From positions 137,977 through 201,976 of the forward strand of contig CAJAIK010000115.1 in assembly GCA_903939765.1 (NCBI GenBank): 64,000 nucleotides of DNA, read 5' to 3'. The stretch is from an uncultured Chlorobiaceae bacterium. GTDB lineage: Bacteria; Bacteroidota; Chlorobiia; Chlorobiales; Chlorobiaceae. Position numbers and translations under genes: made by a program. Numbering within the stretch: position 1 is the stretch's first letter; each line of letters begins with the position of its first letter. This document shows positions 54,560-64,000 of the stretch, piece after piece. The notes below the pieces were generated by a model. The model saw nothing but the letters and a program-made list of their open reading frames with translations. It had not been told where the DNA came from and did no database searches.

Positions 54560-56497
54560 TTACCCTGCCTTGTAGATAACGCATCCTGCAGCAGGCACAG
54601 TTATCTCTATTGCCTTGCCGTTAAGGGGTGCCACAGGAACCCTCGAACCAATACGATTGCTCTCAGTCGAATAGAGGCAGGAAAACGTACGCCCCGAATA
54701 GTGCAAATCTTCATCGACTGTTACCCATGCCGTAAGAGCCGCATGGTAATCAGTATTGATAGCAATGACAATTTCCTCCCTGTCAAGGATGCGAGACCAC
54801 GGCACCACTGAACGGATTTCTGTTTCCAACATTTCAGGAAAACCAAAATTGATTCCGTCGCCCGAAATTTCACGCAGATACTGACGTCCCCGACGCAAAG
54901 CGAGTTCCGCCTTACGGATTTCAAGGATTTTTGCAAATTCGACATAAACATTCGAGCTCTCATTGAAAAAATGATAACCCGAACTTTCCAGGGCACCATA
55001 CCCTCCTCCAAACATGGCCTCACGCAAGAAAATATCATTTCCGTCGCACTCTTCGGTGGCATGACCATTGAAAGACTGTTCCGAACCATAATAGACGCAC
55101 GGAATTCCCAGTGTCAACGCATTGAGGGCAAGCACATTGAGGATGACTTTCCACCCCTCTTCCTTTGCACAAAAACGCCCTTTCCACTTCCCTTTGCGCA
55201 CCTGATCATGATCATCAAAAACGGTGACGACTTTGTCACGGAACCAGGTGTGTGACTCCTTGCCAAGAAGCATGGAGTTGCGAAACAGATTAAAATAATC
55301 TGACGGGTTCCGATACCCCTTGGCAAGATATTCCAGTTTGTCAGGAATTTCATCAATACCGAGTGCTGCATCAAGTCCCGTTGTTTCAAGAGTATCAAAG
55401 GCACGGGTTCTTCCTCCGGTAATTTCTCCAATAAGGAAAAACCTCTCCTTGCCGAGAGTCTGGGCAAATTCATGCATTGCTGTTGCGAAATAACGTGTTG
55501 CGCCAACATCCATGTGCTTGACCGTATCAATTCTGAATCCGTCAACATCCGCCAAAGCAATCCAGTATTTGTACACCTCGGTCAATACCTTAAGAGCATT
55601 GGAAGGCTTGTAGTCATCGGCAGATCCAGAACCATGATGCACATCTTTTAAATCACAGAAATCACCTTCGCAAAATTCCGGGTCATAATCCCAATTGTCA
55701 ATTCGCCCTTTGCAGGTAAATGTTCCTGGATCCTGCAGATCGACAGGAAATACCGCCTCTTTCACATTTTGGGTTGCTCCGGAACAAAACGGAATGGTCG
55801 GCATCCCAAAGGCATCGTTGAAACCGGCAACATCGTACTTCTTTCCATCCCATCGGGGATCATGATAGGTGAAACCATCCTGGTTCGTCGTATGGTATCG
55901 ATCCGGATTGTACGAAAAAACATTGCCGGTATGATTGATGATGATATCAAGCACAACATACATGCCCATGGAATGGGCTGTGTTTACCAAATCCACAAGA
56001 TCCTGCTCAGTACCAAAGTGAGGATCAATGGACAAAAAATTCTGAATACCATATCCATGATAGGTTTCGGCAAATGCAACCTGCTGGAATATGGGGCTGA
56101 CCCACAGCGCGGTTATCCCCATGCGTTGCAGATAACCGAGTTTAGCGGTCAACCCCCTGATAGTGCCACCCTTCCAGCCATGAGCGTTGGCAACCCACAT
56201 TTCACGGGAGATATTGCCAGCATGTTCCAGCGAAAAGAGAGGAGTCCCTTTGCCGCTGACGATCACGCCATTATTATTACGATACCCGACCTCATTTCCG
56301 TCCGAAAAACGGTCCACCATCAGGAAATAAAAAACCTGATCTTCCCAGGCGGAGGGCGAGGGAGTGTACGTTTTTTGCGCAACAATTCCGGCGATATCGA
56401 CATCGCCAATTCGTGTCAATTCCATAAAATCCCCTTTAAGAGTTGAAATTTCATGTGCTGTGTTTAATAAAAATTTCAATTTTGTTAAGTGCTTCAT
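54560..56497 (-). CDS. Alpha-amylase family glycosyl hydrolase (GH13)
   Basis: VLDIIINHTGNVF; DGFRIDTVKHM; LIGEITGG; VFDDHDQ. Confidence 0.92.
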   Translation of the reverse strand: MKHLTKLKFLLNTAHEISTLKGDFMELTRIGDVDIAGIVAQKTYTPSPSAWEDQVFYFLMVDRFSDGNEVGYRNNNGVIVSGKGTPLFSLEHAGNISREMWVANAHGWKGGTIRGLTAKLGYLQRMGITALWVSPIFQQVAFAETYHGYGIQNFLSIDPHFGTEQDLVDLVNTAHSMGMYVVLDIIINHTGNVFSYNPDRYHTTNQDGFTYHDPRWDGKKYDVAGFNDAFGMPTIPFCSGATQNVKEAVFPVDLQDPGTFTCKGRIDNWDYDPEFCEGDFCDLKDVHHGSGSADDYKPSNALKVLTEVYKYWIALADVDGFRIDTVKHMDVGATRYFATAMHEFAQTLGKERFFLIGEITGGRTRAFDTLETTGLDAALGIDEIPDKLEYLAKGYRNPSDYFNLFRNSMLLGKESHTWFRDKVVTVFDDHDQVRKGKWKGRFCAKEEGWKVILNVLALNALTLGIPCVYYGSEQSFNGHATEECDGNDIFLREAMFGGGYGALESSGYHFFNESSNVYVEFAKILEIRKAELALRRGRQYLREISGDGINFGFPEMLETEIRSVVPWSRILDREEIVIAINTDYHAALTAWVTVDEDLHYSGRTFSCLYSTESNRIGSRVPVAPLNGKAIEITVPAAGCVIYKAG

Positions 56498-56566
56498 AAC
56501 AAATTCTTCCGTAACACCGAATCATTCCAGCCTTGTTTTATTTTGGCATCAATTTTTGTGCAGCGC

Positions 56567-58252
56567 TTATTGCAAACCAAGCCACTTGTTAAGTTGCCGC
56601 TTGATAAAAAAAGATTTAAGCCCGATACGCACGATATTTGAAATGCCCATATCACTTAAAAAATTATCTGCACTGACAGCCAGACGATCCCTGAATTTCT
56701 TCCGCAACGCTTCGGGAACATCTTGTAACTCAAGACCATTCAGCTTCTTATTTATCGGGCGAATCTGCATCCATGGTTCTGACAGAGCTGTTGCATTGTT
56801 CACAGGATGATGCGGAAACCATAACTCTACGTTGTCGTTCATGTGTATTGCATGAACAAATTCACGCGCCTTGGTTCTGCCGATATCATAATCATGGTCA
56901 CGGTAAGTCTGGTCAAAGAAACCGAGAAATGCCCCAAGTTTGGCGCTCGCAAGCTCCCCTTCTGTAGCCGTAATACCGAATACCTGCATTTCATCCTTAT
57001 CTCCGAGATTGGCCGCTTTTTCAAAGACCAGAATCACATCAATCCAGATGTCCGCAACTGGCATCCCAGCTTTTTGACTAAGATCATCATATTCTTTTTT
57101 ATACTGTAACCGCAGTCGACTTTGTGCGGCTGTTTGCGCTGTTTGATCATACTCAAAAAGGAAAGGCAGCAAACTGGAAGATAAATTCCGGAACTGGGTT
57201 GAGTCAATTTTTCCATCAATTATCGCTGTGCGTAAACCTTCTGCACGATCATCCAGAATATGAATTTTCTCGTTAAGTTGTTCTGCTGTAATCCAATCAT
57301 GAAATCTTGCCTGGTTAAAAACAGATGAAAAAATTGCTTTCGCGGTTCCGCTGAAACTGGCCTGTTTTGCATTGAATTGAGAGTTTGAAGTACTGGCGCG
57401 TCTCCCTGGCGAAACGAAAAGATAAAATCGTTCATCATGCTGAGAATGAGTAGGGTCCAGTATATCAACCAACTTCTTGGCCATTCCAAGCGGTTCGTTT
57501 TCAAATGTGCCACCGTCCGTATAGGTAAATGAACGGGTTGGCGCAGGAAAACTACCCCCAGGAACAGGCGATAAATATGCGGAGGTATACTCCACATGGC
57601 TACGAATTAAATCTTTGGCCCTGAAAGCAAATGGGAACGCGCCGCAAGAGACGGCTGCATTGCGAATATGATCCCAGGCCTCTTTAGAATCATCCGCCAA
57701 ATCTCTTGAGTCAAATCTTTTTACCATGTTGTCCTGATAGCGGGTATAGCTGAAATCGCCACCTGTACGGAGTTTACGCACATAATCCACACCATTCAAG
57801 TTGCTTAGAGCAAGACCCAACTGTATGGCATCTGCGGCGGCAGGGTGTTTTTCTGGTTTTGTTGATATTTGACTTGCATAACGCTCGGTGAGATGCTTTT
57901 TGGATATGTCTTCAACATGATTTGACGAGAGAATTGAGTGTGTCGGATTTTCACCTGCCTGCAGGTCGAATAAACTGTCAAACGATACATCCTTAACCCA
58001 TGCGCGATAAAGAGAGTTATTATAGGGCTCCTCCAGAGATGAGGCCTCAAAGAGTAATTTCTGGGCTGCAATAGAGGCGGTCATCCCTCCAGCAGAGGCA
58101 CCGACCAATACATCAATTTCAATCTTTTTGGCTTTATCCTGTTCGATACCATTATGATGTTTAATGGTACGGATGATTTCATATAACACCCCGCCCTCAT
58201 AACTTCCGAGCGATACAGCGCCAGAGATGGCTATTGCAAGCTTCTTTGCCAT
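56567..58252 (-). CDS. Patatin-like phospholipase protein (large, DUF3376-like)
   Basis: AISGAVSLGSYEGGVLYEI; DVLVGASAGGMTAS (GxSxG); FTYTDGGTFENEPLGMA (DGG). Confidence 0.85.
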   Translation of the reverse strand: MAKKLAIAISGAVSLGSYEGGVLYEIIRTIKHHNGIEQDKAKKIEIDVLVGASAGGMTASIAAQKLLFEASSLEEPYNNSLYRAWVKDVSFDSLFDLQAGENPTHSILSSNHVEDISKKHLTERYASQISTKPEKHPAAADAIQLGLALSNLNGVDYVRKLRTGGDFSYTRYQDNMVKRFDSRDLADDSKEAWDHIRNAAVSCGAFPFAFRAKDLIRSHVEYTSAYLSPVPGGSFPAPTRSFTYTDGGTFENEPLGMAKKLVDILDPTHSQHDERFYLFVSPGRRASTSNSQFNAKQASFSGTAKAIFSSVFNQARFHDWITAEQLNEKIHILDDRAEGLRTAIIDGKIDSTQFRNLSSSLLPFLFEYDQTAQTAAQSRLRLQYKKEYDDLSQKAGMPVADIWIDVILVFEKAANLGDKDEMQVFGITATEGELASAKLGAFLGFFDQTYRDHDYDIGRTKAREFVHAIHMNDNVELWFPHHPVNNATALSEPWMQIRPINKKLNGLELQDVPEALRKKFRDRLAVSADNFLSDMGISNIVRIGLKSFFIKRQLNKWLGLQ

Positions 58253-58397
58253 AAGTTATCCTTTTAAGTTGACTGAGTAATTCTTGAGATCATGTTGTTT
58301 GTGCTGATTTCGAATACTATTGGCAATCTCATTAAATTATTTTTCAAAAGGAGAATAACAGATAATAGACATATTTCTGACCGGAAAGAGAAACCAG

Positions 58398-58860
58398 TCA
58401 GGCTCCATCTTTCTTTATTGTTGCCGATAGAAATCCCAACAAGGCCCCTAAAACCACATTGAATGACTGTGTAGCTAATTCGCGCTTTTTGGCATACACC
58501 GCAAAGTCCTCCTTCAATGTCTCCAGCATGTGCTTTCTGGTCTGAGTATCGTCGAAACGATTTATCCATTCCGGACTAATATTCACAGCCGGATCATTTT
58601 CATACTATATTTGCTCCCTCGTGTTCCATGATGAAGCCTCCCTGATCACAAGCCAAACAATTTATAAGATTGATCTGCCTGATCTGCGGATGTTTGTATT
58701 GCAATTCCAAACAGAAATCCCATTAAACCACCGATTAATGATGACCCCAAGAATACCAACGAAGCCAACAGCCATCAAACCACTTTTGATTGGCCTTGTA
58801 AAGATTGATGGGGCGCAAAAAAAAGAATTTGACCTCCATTCTGTTCATTAAACTTATAGC
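58398..58860 (-). pseudogene. Apparently decayed small membrane protein gene upstream of patatin gene
   Basis: Minus-strand fragments in different frames: ...LASLVFLGSSLIGGLMGFLFGIAIQTSADQADQSYKLFGL* and ENDPAVNISPEWINRFDDTQTRKHMLETLKEDFAVYAKKRELATQSFNVVLGALLGFLSATIKKDGA*. Confidence 0.5.
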
Positions 58861-59084
58861 AAGCGCTCAGCCACAAGTTACTCCAGAATATAGGGTTGGG
58901 TTGGGTTAGCCTGATTTCTTAGCGTTCGGCCATGTTTTACTTCGGTATCAATTCTTGTTGAGCGATTAATCAGGAGATCGAAAATTATAAAAGTATATAG
59001 GCGCTATGATCTGAGAAATATAGCTAAATATATGAAAACTTATTGGCCTGATTATCCCTGTGCACGCCTCAGGCATGAACGCTT

Positions 59085-61334
59085 TCATGGCACCACGACC
59101 TGACGTGTCTTGCTGCGCACTTCGACTCCGTGGCGACCGGCGGCAAAGCGCTGCATCACAGCGAGATGGAGTCGGGGAAGAAAAGAGCCGGGAACAAGGA
59201 TGCAGCGCTTTGGATGGGCGTAGTTGAGCCATGAGATTATCTGCTGCTGCTGTTTTGCGCCAAAGCGGTAAACCCAGAGGAGGGCAACATCGGCTTTATA
59301 GAGTTCCTCCTCTTTCAGGCGGCTGGTGCCCGAAATGACAAGCAGTGAGCGCTGGCGACTCCAGAGCTTGAGCACCTTATCTTCCGGGCGGATAATAACC
59401 ATGGAGGAGAGTGCGAGCGTGCTGTCGGCCTGCAGCAGGTGATGGCGGGCGGGCACCTTTGCAATAAGAGAGTCGGGGGTATAAAACTGTATGACCGCTT
59501 TTGGCGCAGCCACGCCATACTCATCGAATTGCTGTGCAATGCGCTTCTGGTCACGCGGAGCTCTGCCAGCGTCGATCTGCACCGTTTCGCTGCCCGAGGA
59601 GAAGAGTGTCGCAAGGTTCCTGCCAAGATTGATGGTCACGATGTCGGGAGCAACAGGGCGCGGGTGCAGCACAAAAGAGTACCAGAAGAGCAGGTTGAGA
59701 CCAAGCAGAAGCGAAACGGCAACCTTTCCCCACGCTTTCCGATAGCCGAAAAAGAGCAGGGCTGCAACGAGCGCATAGTAGAGCCAGAGTTCAGCTCCGT
59801 CAGGACGGAGGGTTATGGAGGCGAAGGGAAGCTGGCTGAAATAAACGGCCGAACGAAGGGTAAGCTCTGCCAGGAAAAAGGAGGTTGCGGCAAAAAATGA
59901 GGCGGCGTATCCGGAGACAAGATTGAGCAGCAGCATCGGCACGAGGGCGTACATCAGAAGGGTGGAAAAGAGCACAACGGGAATATTGGCCAGAATACTG
60001 ATGACTGAAAAGGTGCCGAAATAGTAGGCAATAACGGGCGAGACCCCAATAATGGAAGAAATGGTGATCATCACGCCGCTGAGCAAGAAACGACCAACGT
60101 TCCGCAACAGCCCTCCCCCTTTTTGCGACGATGGGGAATCGACAAAGCGTGGATAAATCAGAAGAATGCCCAGAACCGCCGCGTTGGTCATGAGAAATCC
60201 CGGATTAAGGAGGTCAAATGGGTCGAAAAGGAGAATCAGAAAGTCCGCAAGGGCAAGTGAGTTAATGGGATCGCTCTTCCGGCCAAGCGTCTCACCGCCA
60301 ATAAACACCAGAGACATGAAGGCGGCACGCTTGACCGACGGAGAGTTGCCGGTCACATAGCAGTAGACAAGCAGAATGAAACAGAAGAATGCAAAAGAGA
60401 ACAAACGCCCAACAGTGGTCACCTTGAAACGCTGCAGGCAGATTTGAATGACAAGGGCAAGCAGACCGACATTGAGCCCCGAAACAGCAAGAATATGCGC
60501 CGTCCCTGTAAGCTTGAATGCTTCAAATACCTCCTCCGACATCGACTCCCTTTCGCCCGTCAAAACCCCGGCGGCAAGCTTTCGTTCCTCGCCCGGCGGC
60601 AACAGTTCTTCAAGGCTCTTTTTGATAGAGTCGTAGACCGGCAGCACAATGAAGCGCTCAAAAGCATTAAGCCTCGCCTCCCCTTCATGCTGCACCTGCC
60701 ATGGCCCCGCGCAGTAGAGTTGCACCGAGAGTTGCTTCATGCGTGCCGCTTTGCGGGGGTCGAACTCGCCCCGGTTAGCCGCTTCCGCAACAAGGTCGAG
60801 CTTTCCCTTCACTCGAACCATGTCACCGTACGCAATCTTGACATCCGGAGGCTCTGTACTTCGCATAAATATCTTTGCCCGGTCATGAAGTTTCACGATC
60901 CGACCGCTTTCAAAAAGCTCCTCAACCTCCATAATCCAGCCAACTCCTGTTTTTGAAAAATTTGGCCTGTTGGCCACACGCCCGTAAAGCAGCGCGTTTT
61001 TGCCGCTGAAGCGCAACAGTCCGTCACGCGGCGCGTAGTTGAGCTGGAAATCACTGTACGCGGCAAAGCAGAAGAAAACGAAAAGCAGGTAGCCGGTGGA
61101 CGTAAAAAAAAGCGGGAACGGAGCTTTACTGCGCACCGTTTCAAAAATGAGACCCGCAAAAAGGGTGACAAAGGCAAGAGCAGATAAAAGCAACCAAACC
61201 TCAACCGGAAAGAAGAGATTAACTCCTGCCAGAATCCCCGAAATAACAATAAAAAGCAGCCTGGCAGCAGGGTACGGCGCCAGGGAAAACTTCAGGGAAT
61301 GCCGCAGCTCCTTTATTTTTTCTACGTTAGGCAA
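59085..61334 (-). CDS. comEC: ComEC/Rec2-family competence protein
   Basis: LLPPGEERKLAAGVLTGERESMSEEVFEAFKLTGTAHILAVSGLNVGLLALVI. Confidence 0.93.
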   Translation of the reverse strand: MPNVEKIKELRHSLKFSLAPYPAARLLFIVISGILAGVNLFFPVEVWLLLSALAFVTLFAGLIFETVRSKAPFPLFFTSTGYLLFVFFCFAAYSDFQLNYAPRDGLLRFSGKNALLYGRVANRPNFSKTGVGWIMEVEELFESGRIVKLHDRAKIFMRSTEPPDVKIAYGDMVRVKGKLDLVAEAANRGEFDPRKAARMKQLSVQLYCAGPWQVQHEGEARLNAFERFIVLPVYDSIKKSLEELLPPGEERKLAAGVLTGERESMSEEVFEAFKLTGTAHILAVSGLNVGLLALVIQICLQRFKVTTVGRLFSFAFFCFILLVYCYVTGNSPSVKRAAFMSLVFIGGETLGRKSDPINSLALADFLILLFDPFDLLNPGFLMTNAAVLGILLIYPRFVDSPSSQKGGGLLRNVGRFLLSGVMITISSIIGVSPVIAYYFGTFSVISILANIPVVLFSTLLMYALVPMLLLNLVSGYAASFFAATSFFLAELTLRSAVYFSQLPFASITLRPDGAELWLYYALVAALLFFGYRKAWGKVAVSLLLGLNLLFWYSFVLHPRPVAPDIVTINLGRNLATLFSSGSETVQIDAGRAPRDQKRIAQQFDEYGVAAPKAVIQFYTPDSLIAKVPARHHLLQADSTLALSSMVIIRPEDKVLKLWSRQRSLLVISGTSRLKEEELYKADVALLWVYRFGAKQQQQIISWLNYAHPKRCILVPGSFLPRLHLAVMQRFAAGRHGVEVRSKTRQVVVP

Positions 61335-61390
61335 ATCATTGTTTTTGTATATTCTTTTTTTTCTTTAAGGCTCTAAACCTCACTCGCTGC

Positions 61391-62260
61391 ATGCTTGTCA
61401 AAGAAATACTGAACTCTGCCGCCAAACCTGTCTTCAGTTTTGAGTTTTTCCCTCCTAAAAAAGATGAAGAGTGGCAAACACTGTTTGAAACCATTGCAGC
61501 ACTCTCACCGCTCAACCCCTCCTACGTCAGTGTTACTTATGGTGCCGGTGGATCGACCCGTTCAAGAACCCACAACCTGGTAACGAAAATACAGAAAGAG
61601 ACCGGCCTGACCGTCGTGTCGCACCTGACCTGCATTTGCTCCGACAAAGAGGAAACCGGAGCCATTCTGCAGAACTACCGGGAGCACGGCATCAACAATG
61701 TGCTTGCCCTGAGAGGCGACAAACCAGCCGGGATTGCATCAATGGCCGATGCCACTAAGGATTTCCCCTACGCCATAGACCTGGTTCGCTTCATAAAAAA
61801 AGAGTACCCCGATTTCGGTATCGGCGTTGCAGGCTTTCCTGAAGGACACCCTGAAACACCAAACCGGATGAAAGAGATCGACTATCTGAAAGAAAAGGTC
61901 GATGCCGGAGCCGACTATATTGTTACACAGCTCTTTTTTGATAACCGCGATTACTTCGATTTCGTTGAGCGGTGCGCCCTTGGCGGCATTACCGTGCCCA
62001 TTATTCCGGGAATCATGCCCATCACCACACGGAAAGGAATGATCAGAATGTCGGAACTGGCGCTGGGCGCAAGAATTCCCGCACCCCTGCTTAAAAAAAT
62101 AGTTGCCGCAGAAAACGACCATGAAGTCGCGTCAATCGGTATTGAGTGGGCTACAAGGCAGGTACAGGAGCTCATCGACCATCATATCAAGGGAATCCAT
62201 TTCTACACCCTGAACATGGCCGATGCAACCCTTAAAATCTTCAACAACATCCACCAGTAA
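61391..62260 (+). CDS. metF: Methylenetetrahydrofolate reductase
   Basis: FSFEFFPPKKDEEW; YVSVTYGAGGSTRSRT; IIPGIMPITTRKGMIRMSEL. Confidence 0.96.
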   Translation: MLVKEILNSAAKPVFSFEFFPPKKDEEWQTLFETIAALSPLNPSYVSVTYGAGGSTRSRTHNLVTKIQKETGLTVVSHLTCICSDKEETGAILQNYREHGINNVLALRGDKPAGIASMADATKDFPYAIDLVRFIKKEYPDFGIGVAGFPEGHPETPNRMKEIDYLKEKVDAGADYIVTQLFFDNRDYFDFVERCALGGITVPIIPGIMPITTRKGMIRMSELALGARIPAPLLKKIVAAENDHEVASIGIEWATRQVQELIDHHIKGIHFYTLNMADATLKIFNNIHQ

Positions 62261-62289
62261 CCGCATTAAAACAGCAAGCACTCCTCTTC

Positions 62290-63543
62290 TCAGAACAGCT
62301 CATTCTCTACGAGCTGTTCCAGGGTTTCACGTTTACGGACAAGTTTGACCTCGCTTCCGTTCACCATGACCTCCGCCGGGCGAAGTCTGCCATTGTAATT
62401 ACTCCCCATAACAGCGCCGTAAGCTCCCGATGACATCACTGCAAGCAGTTCACCCTCTTCTGCTGCCGGAATCGCCCGCTGACGGGCAAAAAAATCACTC
62501 GACTCACAAATCGGGCCGACAACATCGGCAACAACCGTTTTTTCATGAAGCTTCACAGACTGAATTTCATGGTGCGACTGGTAGAGCGCCGGACGAATCA
62601 GTTCAGTCATCCCTGCATCGACCACAAAAAACTGTTTACCGGTATGATTGCTCTTTTTGTAGAGAATTCTGGTCAACAGTACCGACGCATTGGCAACCAG
62701 ATAACGCCCCGGCTCAAAAATCACCTTGACGCCAAGAGACCGAAGCATCGGAACCAGCTTTTCGGCAAACCGCTCAATCGGTGTTGCCGGTTTCAGTGGG
62801 TCATAGGTTACCGGAAACCCCCCGCCGATATCAAGAAACTCAATGGCAAAGCCAAGCTCTTTCGAAAGCTTGAAAATTGTGAGCAGCTTCGTGGTGGCGG
62901 CCACATAATATTCCGGATCAAAAATCTGTGATCCGATATGCATGTCAAGCCCGACAAGTTTAAGATTCGGAAACTCAGAGAACAGGGAAAAAAGCTCTGC
63001 AAGCTCCGCCTCATCAACGCCAAATTTCTCTTTGCTGTCCCCGGTGGTAATATAGGGATGAGTTTCAGCCGTCACATTCGGATTGATGCGGATGGCAACA
63101 GAGGCTCTTTTGCCAAGCTCTCCAGCGATTTGGTTGATGGCCCGGAGTTCCGGGAGCGATTCCGCTTTCAGCATGAGCACCCCGCTCTGAAGGGCATAGG
63201 CAATTTCGTCAGCCCTCTTGCCGACACCGGCAAAAATGATTTTTTCCGCCGCGACACCAGCCTGCAACGCCCGATAAAGCTCTCCTCCTGAATTGACATC
63301 GCAGCCACAACCAAGTTCAGCCAGAGTACGGATAACCGTAAGATTAAAATTGGCCTTGACTGAATAGCAGGTAAAATGCGGAAGCTCTTTGAATGCGTGC
63401 TCAAAAGTCAGACAGCTTTCAATAAGGCTTCTTCTGGAGGTCACAAAAAGAGGAGTGCCGAAAGTGGCAGCAAGCTTTTCAAGACTGACTTCATCGCAAT
63501 GAAGCGTTGCCGCGGTATAGTGAAAATAATTACTGTCAAGCAC
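62290..63543 (-). CDS. lysA: Diaminopimelate decarboxylase
   Basis: CYSVKANFNLTVIRTLAELGCGCDVNSGGEL; FEPGRYLVANASVLLTRILYKK; GPICESSDFFARQR. Confidence 0.95.
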   Translation of the reverse strand: MLDSNYFHYTAATLHCDEVSLEKLAATFGTPLFVTSRRSLIESCLTFEHAFKELPHFTCYSVKANFNLTVIRTLAELGCGCDVNSGGELYRALQAGVAAEKIIFAGVGKRADEIAYALQSGVLMLKAESLPELRAINQIAGELGKRASVAIRINPNVTAETHPYITTGDSKEKFGVDEAELAELFSLFSEFPNLKLVGLDMHIGSQIFDPEYYVAATTKLLTIFKLSKELGFAIEFLDIGGGFPVTYDPLKPATPIERFAEKLVPMLRSLGVKVIFEPGRYLVANASVLLTRILYKKSNHTGKQFFVVDAGMTELIRPALYQSHHEIQSVKLHEKTVVADVVGPICESSDFFARQRAIPAAEEGELLAVMSSGAYGAVMGSNYNGRLRPAEVMVNGSEVKLVRKRETLEQLVENELF

Positions 63544-63690
63544 AGTTACGGTTACCTGTTAAAAGGGTTATAAAGAGCATAAAAATAGCTTTTCTCCCGT
63601 TATCACAGAAAGAAAAAACCCATAACTTGCAAAATCACCTGTCAAAGCTTATATTGGGCTCTCTTTACAATTTCATACCTGACTGTTACC

Positions 63691-63873
63691 ATGGCAAAAG
63701 GAAAAGAAAATAGAATCGTTATCACCCTTGAGTGCACTGAAGCAAAAAAAGAGGGGAAAACGGTTTCCAGATATACCACTACAAAAAACAAGAAAAATAC
63801 CACAGAACGTCTTATCTTGAAGAAGTACAATCCAAACATGCAGCGTCATACCCTCCACAAGGAGATAAAGTAA
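63691..63873 (+). CDS. rpmG: 50S ribosomal protein L33
   Basis: [60 protein letters not shown]. Confidence 0.97.
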   Translation: MAKGKENRIVITLECTEAKKEGKTVSRYTTTKNKKNTTERLILKKYNPNMQRHTLHKEIK

Positions 63874-63905
63874 GGTTTTTTGTACTGGTCTGAGCATGAC
63901 GAAAT

Positions 63906-63987
63906 GCCCGAATGGCGGAATTGGTAGACGCACGCGTTTCAGGGACGCGCGCCGCAAGGTGTAGGAGTTCGAGTCTCCTTTCGGGCA
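63906..63987 (+). tRNA. tRNA-Leu (CAG anticodon), CCA apparently not encoded
   Basis: GCCCGAA...TTCGGGC acceptor stem, GCGTTTCAGGGACGC anticodon arm, long variable arm, GAGTTCGAGTCTC T-arm. Confidence 0.92.
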
Positions 63988-64000
63988 CAAACAATCTTCC

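Noticed and set aside
55769-56446. 225-aa + strand ORF opposite the GH13 gene
   Set aside because: Shadow ORF; minus-strand gene has conserved GH13 catalytic motifs.

Overview
The gene content looks like a chromosomal segment of a green sulfur bacterium (Chlorobiaceae-like). This is inferred from a BchC-like bacteriochlorophyll gene, an ArsA-type ATPase fragment and the overall gene set, not from a database search. Most of the window is housekeeping: aspS, dnaX, purQ/purS, pssA, panB, ddl, lpxD, prs, rplY, metF, lysA, rpmG, tatC, coaE, a superoxide dismutase, comEC and a tRNA-Leu. The main accessory element is a complete nine-gene N-type (alternative F-type) ATPase operon in the order atpD-C-Q-R-B-E-F-A-G (about 19.4-26.0 kb). 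Best second-look signals: (1) dnaX is split exactly at an A10 tract containing the heptamer A AAA AAG, so a short gamma-like product (401 aa) and a -1-frame tau-like product (589 aa by codon counting) are predicted; (2) the N-ATPase operon, including its c-subunit ion ligands and an apparent b-delta fused AtpF; (3) an intact antitoxin followed by a 28-codon toxin remnant; (4) a GH15-DUF547 fusion; (5) a decayed GGLxGFLFGI-type membrane protein gene beside a large patatin-like gene. No CRISPR array, rRNA operon, transposase or prophage was seen. I found no multi-gene system that I can confidently call undescribed.
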